A stretch of DNA of 64,000 nt from Paenibacillus radicibacter (GTDB lineage Bacteria; Bacillota; Bacilli; Paenibacillales; NBRC-103111): NCBI RefSeq assembly GCF_024721995.1, contig NZ_JANQBC010000008.1, forward strand, positions 243,860 through 307,859, read 5' to 3'. Numbering within the stretch: position 1 is the first letter of the stretch; the number at the start of each line of letters is the position of its first letter. The translations under genes were made by a program, and so were the position numbers. This document shows positions 57,002 through 64,000 of this stretch, piece after piece. Under the pieces are notes generated by a model. The model did no database searches, was not told where the DNA came from, and saw nothing but the letters and a program-made list of their open reading frames with translations.

Positions 57002-58642
57002 TTATCTTTGGAATGATGACAAAAATTTCACACGGTCTCCCATTGGAGGAACGTTATTATCAACAAGTGCCACTTCAATTATCGAAGGACCTTTGTATGC
57101 TTTATGCTGCTCGCACCATGCGTGAAGCTGCTCCATATTGTCCACGCGTGCACTTGGAATTCCCATACCTCGCGCCATATCGCTTATGCTGATCGGTGCT
57201 TGCTCAAATCTAGGGTGACTGCGCTTGTATTGCAGATTATGACCATGATAGACCATCCCAAGTCTTGCATTGTTCATGACAACAAATACGATTGGAAGCT
57301 TATATTCAATGGCTGTTAATACTTCCATTCCGTGCATAAAGAAGCAGCCGTCACCGGTTATACATACCATCGGTCGATCTGGCTGCGCCAAACTCCAACC
57401 AATTGCTGATCCAAAAGCAGTTCCCATCGCACCAAAATGCACATTGATGTCAAACGAATTCGCTGATTTCACACTCATATAATGAATAACATAAGACATA
57501 AATTCGCCTATATCAACGGTATACCGAGTTGATTTAGGCAGTGAATCTTGAATGGTCGTCAGTACATTTTGCGTGTTATAAGGCAGCTCCGAATATGTAA
57601 CTTCTGGCTTCTCCTTCGCGCGAAGCGGATAAGGCTTATGTTTATAACCCATCTGCTCCAACTCAAAAATAATGGCATCCAAGCTCAGCGTCGCATCGCC
57701 ATGAATCGCTGTTTTTACAGGATAAACACGATTGAATACAGATGAATCATTGTCAATCTGAACCACATAACGATTTTCAGTTAACTGACGGTTCCAATTA
57801 CTCGTTGCGGTCTCACCAAGGCTTGAACCAACAATCAGAATAGCATCTCTTCCTGGATCTTGAATCAGATTTGAAGCTTGTTCATCTCCTGCAAAACCAA
57901 ATACGCCATGATGAAGTGGGTGAGTGTCTGGGTATAACCCTTTGGCTTGCGGTGTGGTGACAAATGGCCAATTCAGCATTTCTGCTAAATGAATCAGTTC
58001 AGTCATCGCATGTCTTGCACCTTGTCCGACAAAAATGAACCCGTTCTTGTGCTTAATTAATTCCGTTGCTGCGTATTGGATGACTTGCTCTTCTGGAACG
58101 AGTGGTTGGCTGTGAGGGTAAGAGAGCGCAGCTTGCGAAGTAACATCACTAAGTTGTACATCAATAGGCATTGCTACATGTACAGGGCCAGGTATACCCG
58201 ACTGTGCAATTTGAATCGCTTTGGCAACCTCGATACCTAATCGCTCTGGGTCTTGAACCGAGACACTATATTTCGTAACTGGTGCAAATAAAGGAACCGC
58301 ATCTAATTCCTGTGAAGCATTAAGACCTACTGTTCTTCTTGGTACCGAGCCTGTTAAGAATAAGACAGGAAGATGTTCACGCATCGCATTGGCTGCACCT
58401 GTAATTAAGTTCGTACTTCCAGGACCACTGCAACCAATACAAACACCTAAGCTCTTGGAATGTTTCGCGTATGCAGCTGCCATATAGGCGGCTGCGCCTT
58501 CATGCTTGGCGATAATCGGTTCTATCTGTGGCACATCCATTAATTCATCGAAAAATGCATTGACCGAGCCTGCGGGGATCCCGAATATATACTTTACCCC
58601 TCCTTCTTTTAAAAGTTGAACAACAGCGCGCACAGCTTTCAT
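57002..58642 (-). CDS. Thiamine pyrophosphate-dependent enzyme of the acetolactate synthase-like family
   Basis: About 546 residues from the ATG at 58642, with GAGGAG 8 bp upstream. The N-terminal PYR domain carries the catalytic Glu in KHEGAAAYMAAAYAK. A middle Rossmann-like domain follows. The PP domain has TPP motif ITGDGCFFMHGMEVLTAIEYKLPIVFVVMNNARLG. The family includes acetolactate synthase, pyruvate oxidase and benzoylformate decarboxylase. No small regulatory subunit or ilv gene is adjacent, so a biosynthetic role is unlikely. Substrate unassigned. Confidence 0.87.
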   Translation of the reverse strand: MKAVRAVVQLLKEGGVKYIFGIPAGSVNAFFDELMDVPQIEPIIAKHEGAAAYMAAAYAKHSKSLGVCIGCSGPGSTNLITGAANAMREHLPVLFLTGSVPRRTVGLNASQELDAVPLFAPVTKYSVSVQDPERLGIEVAKAIQIAQSGIPGPVHVAMPIDVQLSDVTSQAALSYPHSQPLVPEEQVIQYAATELIKHKNGFIFVGQGARHAMTELIHLAEMLNWPFVTTPQAKGLYPDTHPLHHGVFGFAGDEQASNLIQDPGRDAILIVGSSLGETATSNWNRQLTENRYVVQIDNDSSVFNRVYPVKTAIHGDATLSLDAIIFELEQMGYKHKPYPLRAKEKPEVTYSELPYNTQNVLTTIQDSLPKSTRYTVDIGEFMSYVIHYMSVKSANSFDINVHFGAMGTAFGSAIGWSLAQPDRPMVCITGDGCFFMHGMEVLTAIEYKLPIVFVVMNNARLGMVYHGHNLQYKRSHPRFEQAPISISDMARGMGIPSARVDNMEQLHAWCEQHKAYKGPSIIEVALVDNNVPPMGDRVKFLSSFQR

Positions 58643-58833
58643 TATGCTCACTCCTCTAGTACAAAAATTGGCATATCTCCTCTGTTTTTGAAATGATGTT
58701 ATATGAAATATTTGACATTTTTACTAATATTCCTTCCTCCCCCCCGAAATTCTTACCTAAAATTTACAAACAAGTTGTGAACATCACGAATACGGTCGAT
58801 ATTTAGGAGAGAATTATGGCGGTATGTAGATAA

Positions 58834-58900
58834 AAAGACATGCATTTTGCTGGCTGGATGTGTAAATGTTCACACCTGCTCTCGCAAATTGCATGTCTTT
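58834..58900 (-). terminator. Terminator of the methyltransferase-MBL transcript
   Basis: Outer stem AAAGACATGCA/TGCATGTCTTT encloses a second hairpin (GTGTaaatgttcACAC). On the minus strand TTTTTATC follows. Confidence 0.7.
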
Positions 58901-58937
58901 ATTTGCTAGGAATAGTTCAACTTATGAAGTCCAAGGG

Positions 58938-59915
58938 TTAGCTTTGAAAATAAATCTTTCCATCTTGCTCCGTCTGTTTCACTCTATCTTGGCTTTGTAA
59001 ATATAAAATATGAGCAAGCGTCTCGGCTAAAGCAAACCGAAGCTGATGAATCGTAAGCCTTGTTCCGAAGACAGCAACACATAATTCATAAGCAGTCTTC
59101 GACTCTTGAAGCAAATTCTCCATATGCGCTAAGCGCTCATCATGATGCTCCATCAGTTCCTGAACCCGCTCATTAAAGTTGGTCAACGGCTCACGATGAC
59201 CAGAGTATGCAATATCCACTTCAAGATGTGCCACAGCTTGCAGCGATTCTATGAATTGCTGCAACGGGTTCGGATGATCACCCGGTGTGTAGCCAACGTT
59301 AGGCGAAATATGTGAGATCACATGATCACCGCAGAAAATCTCCTTCGCCTCGCGGTTGTAGAAGCATAGATGCCCCGAGGCATGACCCGGGGTTTCGATC
59401 GCTTCGTACAAGCGGTCTCCGAGGCGGATGGTGTCACCAGTCCGCAGCTGAAGCGGAGTCAGCTTCGGCTGTGGGGACACCCACTGGACGAAGCCATCCA
59501 TATGCTTCGTCATCTGCTCTTGCAGCTCAGCCGGAAGTCCGTGCTGAGCGAAGCAATCCGTGAGCAGCCGCGTCATCGGCTGATCTAGCCCCCACAGGAG
59601 CGAGGCGATATGGCAGCCCTCCTCAGAGAGGAGGACTGGTGCGCCCGTACGCTCCTGGAACCATCCCGCCATCCCGTAGTGATCGGGATGGAAGTGGGTG
59701 AGGACGACCTGCTCCACTTGGTCGTCCAAGATGCCCTCTTCGCGAAGGACGCTGTCCCAGAGCGCCTCCGCTTCAGGCGTATGTAGCCCGGGATCAAGGA
59801 TAGTGTAGCCTTGATCCCCGCGGATTACATACGCGTTCACCCACCGCAGCGGAAACGGCAGCGGTACCCTCACTTGTAGTAATCCTTCTCTTCGCCATGT
59901 TGTTACTTCACGCAT
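58938..59915 (-). CDS. MBL-fold metallo-hydrolase with C-terminal helical domain
   Basis: This 325-residue protein has the metal-binding motif THFHPDHYG near residue 73, a second ligand in ETPGHASGH and the bridging Asp in FCGDHVIS, plus a late His in YSGHREP. From about residue 240 a winged-helix-like domain (RLTIHQLRFALAETLAHILYL) follows, as in LACTB2-like hydrolases. Positions 59340-59880 are markedly GC-richer than the rest. It lies 26 bp after the methyltransferase gene. Confidence 0.88.
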   Translation of the reverse strand: MREVTTWRREGLLQVRVPLPFPLRWVNAYVIRGDQGYTILDPGLHTPEAEALWDSVLREEGILDDQVEQVVLTHFHPDHYGMAGWFQERTGAPVLLSEEGCHIASLLWGLDQPMTRLLTDCFAQHGLPAELQEQMTKHMDGFVQWVSPQPKLTPLQLRTGDTIRLGDRLYEAIETPGHASGHLCFYNREAKEIFCGDHVISHISPNVGYTPGDHPNPLQQFIESLQAVAHLEVDIAYSGHREPLTNFNERVQELMEHHDERLAHMENLLQESKTAYELCVAVFGTRLTIHQLRFALAETLAHILYLQSQDRVKQTEQDGKIYFQS

Positions 59916-59941
59916 TTGTATTCCCCCTGCCTAGTTTCACT

Positions 59942-60688
59942 CTATTTCGTTCCTACAAAAATCATACGTTCTGCTCGTTCAGACTCGTAAGCCATGCCCT
60001 CATAATCCCCATAAATCGCTTGAACGTGCAACCCGACTTGTTCGAATGCTTGTTTAAACCAATCCATTTCATAGAGCTTGACCTGCTCGGTATATGTACG
60101 TCTTGCAGCTTGGCTCTTGATGTCAGGCGTCTCTGTAATAACAATTTCCTTATGTACAAAGCCATTATTAATCCAGCGCCGTTCATCAATACAAAGACTA
60201 CCTGTTGTTTTATGTGAAACAGGCACTATCTTTCTTTTTACATAGGAAGGGTTCAAGTAGTCAAGCAATAATTTGCCGCCAGGCCTCAGCAGCCGACTCA
60301 TCTCTGCAAGTACAAGCTTGTTTTCTTCATCTTGCTCGAAATAACCGAACGATGTAAACAGGTTCACGATGGCATCATACTGCCCGCTATCAAGCGGTAC
60401 TTCTCTCATATCACCGTGTACCCAGCTAACCTGATTCGCCCCTTCTATTCGATGCGCTTCTTCTAATAATACATCAGAAAGATCGACTCCCGTTACTTTA
60501 TATCCAAATTGGGCCAGTGCCACCGAATGCCTACCCATCCCACAGCATAAATCTAGTACGTGCTCTTGTGAATGGAGATCAAGCCACGCAATCATCTTGC
60601 GAACTTCTTCCTTCGCACCTTGCCGATCACGATGTTGGTAGACAAGCAAATAATCTCGTCCAAAGCTTCGCTCAAACCATTCCTGCAT
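59942..60688 (-). CDS. Class I SAM-dependent methyltransferase
   Basis: This 248-residue protein has the SAM-binding motif I VLDLCCGMGRHSVALAQFG near residue 40, motif II VTGVDLSDVLLEEA, and YDAIVNLFTSFGYF. The acceptor is unknown. It is the first gene of a two-gene transcript with the MBL hydrolase and is divergent from the PLP enzyme gene. Confidence 0.88.
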   Translation of the reverse strand: MQEWFERSFGRDYLLVYQHRDRQGAKEEVRKMIAWLDLHSQEHVLDLCCGMGRHSVALAQFGYKVTGVDLSDVLLEEAHRIEGANQVSWVHGDMREVPLDSGQYDAIVNLFTSFGYFEQDEENKLVLAEMSRLLRPGGKLLLDYLNPSYVKRKIVPVSHKTTGSLCIDERRWINNGFVHKEIVITETPDIKSQAARRTYTEQVKLYEMDWFKQAFEQVGLHVQAIYGDYEGMAYESERAERMIFVGTK

Positions 60689-60801
60689 AGCTTTTCACCT
60701 CCTCACTCTTTAATGGTAAAACATTCCATGATACAATAGGCAGAAAGCGATTACATCACCGTTGTTTCATCGAATTGAAACCTATTCGGAGGTGCCCTCA
60801 C

Positions 60802-62001
60802 ATGCCAGATCAAGCATTGACGTATGCCGCGTATAAAGCTGCTTTTGCTCATTTAGCTAAACCTTTTGCTTATCTGGACCTCGATCTCTTGGAGCATAAT
60901 CGCAAGTTCGCCTTGCAGCTTGCCGCCTCCAAAAAAATTCGTATTGCGAGCAAATCGATTCGCTCAGCTGGGATCTTGCGACACTTATTAGACAGCGATC
61001 CCACCTTCATTGGACTCATGACATTTACTGGAGAAGAAACGTTATTCTTAGCGGAACAAGGCTTTGACGACCTCCTGCTCGGCTATCCGATCTGGAACGT
61101 GGATGCTATTACTGCCCTTGCGCGACTGGTTAAAGACGGTCGACTTATCACGCTTATGGTCGATAGTGAGGAACATCTTGCGCATATTGAACGGATGGCT
61201 CAGCAAGCTGATGTACAGATGCCGGTCTGTATTGATCTGGATCTGTCTTCCGACTTTGGAAAATTACACTTTGGTGTATGGCGTTCCCCTGTCCGCTCGG
61301 TTATGGCGGCTGTGGAATTAGCTCAGCGTATTGCAGCTTCTCCCTATCTTGTGCTCGATGGCATTATGGGCTATGAAGCACAAATTGCAGGTGTTGGCGA
61401 TCACAATCCTACGACCCTTGTGAAAAATAAAATTATTCGGTTTATGAAAAAGCGATCCATCGCTGAATTCACGCACAAACGTGCTGAATTGATCCATATT
61501 CTGCACCAAAAAGGGATCTATCCACGATTCGTTAACGGCGGAGGCAGTGGCAGCTTAACATCCACTACATTAGAAGATGTCGTGACCGAAGTGACAGTCG
61601 GCTCCGGGTTTTATGCACCCGCGTTGTTCGATAATTATCAAGACGTGCGGTTCGAGCCAGCCGCTGGCTATGCCATTGAGATTGTAAGAAAACCGCGTGC
61701 AGATACGTATACTTGCCTCGGTGGCGGCTACACCGCATCCGGCTCCTGTGCACCAGATAAATTACCCAAAGTTCATCTCCCCCAAGGGGCAAAGCTAACT
61801 AATCTAGAAGGCGCTGGCGAGGTTCAGACACCTATCGTGTATCAAGGCGATGAGCGCTTAGAGTTAGGTGATCCCATCTTCATGCGACACAGCAAAGCGG
61901 GCGAACTATGTGAACGATTTACCGAACTACATGGCTATTCTCAAGGTAAAGTGGTGCAAGTGTTTCCAACTTATCGTGGACAAGGACGGTGTTTTCTATG
62001 A
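60802..62001 (+). CDS. PLP-dependent alanine racemase-fold enzyme (amino acid deaminase/aldolase type)
   Basis: About 399 residues from the ATG at 60802, with GGAGG 9 bp upstream. A fold-type III PLP barrel begins AYLDLDLLEHN, and the Schiff-base Lys is in IRIASKSIRSAGILRHLL near residue 50. Further motifs are DLSSDFGKLHFGV and GGGSGSLTSTTLED, a D-threonine aldolase/D-serine dehydratase-like pattern. The C-terminal domain shows GGGYTASGS. Its last four bases overlap the FAD oxidase gene, so both are translated together. Substrate unknown. Confidence 0.82.
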   Translation: MPDQALTYAAYKAAFAHLAKPFAYLDLDLLEHNRKFALQLAASKKIRIASKSIRSAGILRHLLDSDPTFIGLMTFTGEETLFLAEQGFDDLLLGYPIWNVDAITALARLVKDGRLITLMVDSEEHLAHIERMAQQADVQMPVCIDLDLSSDFGKLHFGVWRSPVRSVMAAVELAQRIAASPYLVLDGIMGYEAQIAGVGDHNPTTLVKNKIIRFMKKRSIAEFTHKRAELIHILHQKGIYPRFVNGGGSGSLTSTTLEDVVTEVTVGSGFYAPALFDNYQDVRFEPAAGYAIEIVRKPRADTYTCLGGGYTASGSCAPDKLPKVHLPQGAKLTNLEGAGEVQTPIVYQGDERLELGDPIFMRHSKAGELCERFTELHGYSQGKVVQVFPTYRGQGRCFL

Positions 62002-63302
62002 AGCAAGTCGCAAATCCGACATGGCGCAACTGGTCGAGACTCGCTGTGAGCAAGCCCCAGCAACTGCTATATCCAGAGTCCATACAAGATGTCGTCGACA
62101 TCGTGCATGCATGCCGCAAAAACTGGACGAAAATTCGGATAGTCGGATCAGGACATTCTTTTCCACCGTTAGCACGAACGGATTTCACATTAGTATCACT
62201 AGATGCCATGCAGGGTATTCTCAAGATTGATCGCGAAGCGCAGACCGCACTGGTGTGGGCGGGTACTAAACTAAAGAAATTAGGGGAAGATTTATTCGCT
62301 GCAGGTTGGGCACAGGAAAACTTAGGAGATATTAATGCGCAGTCCATCGGAGGGGCAATTGGGACAGGTACACACGGAACAGGGGTTCAATTCGGCAGCC
62401 TCTCGACGCAAGTCGTCGGACTCACGGTAGTCACAGCAGATGGAAGTGTGATTGAGTGCAGCGAGGAGGTTAATCCTCAGATTTTTAAAGCGATGCAGTT
62501 ATCTCTAGGGACGCTCGGGATTATTGTGCAGGTGCGGTTAAAGGTAATACCCGCGCAGCGGATGCATTTTCAAAGTCAAATGGCAAGCTTTACGGAATGT
62601 ATGGAAAATCTCGTCAAGTGGCGTCAGGAGCATCGGCATTTCGAGTTTTATTGGTTCCCCTATACCGATCAGACGCAGGTGAAATTCATGAATGCGACGG
62701 ATTTGCCTGCAAGCAAAAATAGTGTGTGGAACAATCTGAATAAGCTCGTGATGGAGAATGCCGCTTTCTGGCTCATTTCTGAAGGATGCCGTATTTTTCC
62801 GAAGATATGCCAAGCTGCAAGTCGCCTCTCCGCTAAAGCCATCCCTACAATGAGCGAAGCTGGGTATGGGCATCAACTGTTTGCAACACTACGTCTTGTG
62901 CGATTTAGCGAGATGGAATATAGTGTGCCAGCCGACAGTATGCAGGCGATCTTAGAAGAAGTGAAAGCGACGATTGAGCGAAAACAATTCGCAGTACATT
63001 TTCCAATTGAATGCCGTTATGTACGAGGTGACGACATCTGGCTTAGTCCTGCTTATGATCGAGATTCGGCGTATATCGCTGTTCACATGTATAAGGGGAT
63101 GCCGTACAAAGACTATTTCACGACACTGGAAAATATCTTCCTGCGTCACGGCGGTCGTCCGCATTGGGGGAAGTTGCATTCACTGCGGGAAAGTGAGCTG
63201 AATCGATTGTATCCGAAGTTTGAAGACTTTCTAGAGGTTCGTCGGATACTCGATCCAGATGGGTTGTTCTCTAATGACTATGTATCAGGACTGTTTGGCT
63301 AG
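61998..63302 (+). CDS. FAD-dependent aldonolactone oxidase family protein
   Basis: About 434 residues; ATG at 61998 overlaps the upstream stop as ATGA. The FAD-binding domain has IRIVGSGHSFPPLARTD, whose His is the covalent FAD site in relatives, and GAIGTGTHGTG. A D-arabinono-1,4-lactone oxidase C-terminal domain ends with HWGKLHSL...YPKFEDFLEVRRILDPDGLFSNDY. Family members oxidise sugar lactones or alditols. The coupling to a PLP amino-acid enzyme is unusual for a sugar oxidase and suggests a shared substrate pathway. Confidence 0.86.
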   Translation: MKQVANPTWRNWSRLAVSKPQQLLYPESIQDVVDIVHACRKNWTKIRIVGSGHSFPPLARTDFTLVSLDAMQGILKIDREAQTALVWAGTKLKKLGEDLFAAGWAQENLGDINAQSIGGAIGTGTHGTGVQFGSLSTQVVGLTVVTADGSVIECSEEVNPQIFKAMQLSLGTLGIIVQVRLKVIPAQRMHFQSQMASFTECMENLVKWRQEHRHFEFYWFPYTDQTQVKFMNATDLPASKNSVWNNLNKLVMENAAFWLISEGCRIFPKICQAASRLSAKAIPTMSEAGYGHQLFATLRLVRFSEMEYSVPADSMQAILEEVKATIERKQFAVHFPIECRYVRGDDIWLSPAYDRDSAYIAVHMYKGMPYKDYFTTLENIFLRHGGRPHWGKLHSLRESELNRLYPKFEDFLEVRRILDPDGLFSNDYVSGLFG

Positions 63303-63629
63303 CTTCTTACGACGACTCTTCCACTCATGGACGGCATGGCGAATAGCTTCCTTGGGATGGTGGAGAATCATTCGAGGACCAGCGTAGCGCATCACTTTCT
63401 GGATTTCAAGCTTCATATCGGACTTGTAGCAGTGAATCGGGCATTGACCGCACGTTGTTTTCTCTTCGCCAAACCGGCAGAAGCTGAGGCGCTTGTGAGC
63501 ATATTCAAGCAACGCTTGGCAGTTCTCGCATAGCTCGCCTTTCGTATGATGCAGTCCACGGCAATAGATGCGTATCATGTGCTGAACCGTTTTCTTCTCA
63601 TTGGCAATCTTCGGTCCTATGTTCTTCAT
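63285..63629 (-). CDS. YgbA family (nitrous oxide-stimulated promoter) protein
   Basis: This 114-residue protein is rich in cysteine: CRGLHHTKGELCENC...SFCRFGEEKTTCGQCPIHCY, the YgbA pattern, probably a metal site. The Enterobacterial relative is induced by nitric oxide through NsrR. It is convergent with the FAD oxidase gene and overlaps its 3' end by 18 bp. AAGGGAGAG precedes the ATG, and a TTACATGTAA palindrome lies 20 bp upstream. Confidence 0.82.
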   Translation of the reverse strand: MKNIGPKIANEKKTVQHMIRIYCRGLHHTKGELCENCQALLEYAHKRLSFCRFGEEKTTCGQCPIHCYKSDMKLEIQKVMRYAGPRMILHHPKEAIRHAVHEWKSRRKKLAKQS

Positions 63630-63832
63630 CTATGTGGTTCTCTCCCTTGTTACATGTAATATTCTAAGATTACTGAAAATGAGGAGCAGCTCGCAGTGAT
63701 ACGGGTCACCAAGGATAAACATCTTTGCCGTTCTTCGAAGAATACGGATCCGTTTACCGAGGCTTAGAGCCACTTCGTGGATTTACTTTCTGATAAGCGG
63801 AAAAAAAGAACCCCAACATCTCTATGAGGGGA
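63630..63832. other. Intergenic region between the YgbA gene and the IS end
   Basis: It holds a 10-bp palindrome TTACATGTAA (63650-63659), placed where an operator or promoter of the YgbA gene would be. I see no gene in the rest. Confidence 0.5.
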
Positions 63833-63882
63833 TGAACTGCACCCCAATTGTTAGACACAATCTAACAACTGGGGGTGCAGTT
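63833..63882 (+). mobile_element. Left end of an IS3-type element with hairpin over the transposase ribosome binding site
   Basis: The end begins TGAACTGCACCCC, an IS3/IS150-like terminus. The left arm (63835-63855) pairs with 63861-63882 over about 20 bp with a five-base loop. The right arm contains GGGGGTG, the only plausible ribosome binding site for the ATG at 63888. The right end of the element is outside the window. Confidence 0.7.
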
Positions 63883-63887
63883 TTTCT

Positions 63888-64000
63888 ATGGCGAAATTTA
63901 CTGCTAAAGAAAAAATAGTAGCTGTTCAATGTTATTTAAATGGAACGGAAGGATATAAATGTTTAGCTTCCCAATTTGGAATTGAACAAAAAACATTTCA
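63888..64000 (+). CDS. IS3-family transposase OrfA, N-terminal fragment (runs off window)
   Basis: The open frame starts MAKFTAKEKIVAVQCYLNG and continues through EGYKCLASQFGIEQKTF to the window edge. This is the helix-turn-helix start of IS3-family first-frame transposase proteins. It is cut at base 64000, so whether the gene is intact is unknown. Confidence 0.85.
   Translation, partial: MAKFTAKEKIVAVQCYLNGTEGYKCLASQFGIEQKTF

Noticed and set aside
63690..63770. Short GTG-initiated frame of 23 codons
   Set aside because: It has no ribosome binding site and no protein-like composition.

Overview
The window looks like a chromosomal segment of an endospore-forming Bacillales bacterium, most likely Paenibacillus or a close relative. 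This rests on protein resemblance and gene order, not on a database search. The order tig, clpX, lonB, lonA, engB, hemA-X-C-D-B-L, spoVID and the block gerM, rph, rdgB follow the Bacillus subtilis arrangement. Sporulation genes (LonB, a SpoVID-like protein, a CwlD-like amidase, GerM), forespore and mother-cell type promoter motifs and a SigD-type promoter all fit. Nearly everything is housekeeping or lineage-core DNA. The only mobile DNA is a palindromic MITE-like repeat (35.6-35.8 kb) and the left end of an IS3-type element cut by the right edge of the window.

Layout. 0-10.4 kb (all minus): a Liv-type branched-chain-amino-acid-like ABC transporter (livK-G-F-H-M, livM cut by the left edge), a 1082-residue STAND-ATPase/TPR regulator ending in a SARP-type DNA-binding and BTAD module, an acyl-CoA ligase and a thiolase. 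Two nearly identical direct heptamer repeats with an 11-bp period lie 47-49 bp before livK and before the thiolase gene. They are the best candidate in the window for an undescribed regulatory circuit. 10.4-14.4 kb: a SpoVID-like LysM protein, an RluD-type pseudouridine synthase coupled to an unlisted 39-residue membrane peptide, and a divergent phosphodiester glycosidase. 14.4-25.9 kb: a complete heme supercluster from glutamyl-tRNA to coproheme (hemA, ccsA/hemX, sirC, hemC, cobA-hemD fusion, hemB, hemE, hemH, hemY, hemL), with the first two siroheme steps embedded.

25.9-29.8 kb: a lipoprotein that looks like an inactivated metallopeptidase, two uncharacterised proteins, and speD with a potentially structured leader. 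29.8-41.5 kb: the proteostasis block (engB, lonA, lonB, clpX, clpP, tig) with ispG, a CwlD-like amidase and a conserved unknown. 41.6-49.2 kb: tRNA-Arg(TCT), a SigD-type yjfB gene, a UvrD-like helicase with a zinc ribbon, an orphan OppBC-like permease pair, a secreted repeat protein, two small proteins and a patatin-like lipase. 49.4-63.6 kb: an AsnO-like asparagine synthetase, rdgB-rph-gerM, a PgpA family phosphatase, a GAF-GAF-PAS histidine kinase, a TPP enzyme, an MBL hydrolase, a methyltransferase, a PLP/FAD enzyme pair and a YgbA family protein. The IS end follows.

How it works together: the large minus-strand run couples heme supply with protease and chaperone functions in the ancestral Bacillales order. 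The leftmost cluster combines uptake, CoA activation and thiolysis of a carboxylic acid or amino-acid-derived substrate under one dedicated regulator. No rRNA, CRISPR array or prophage was seen.
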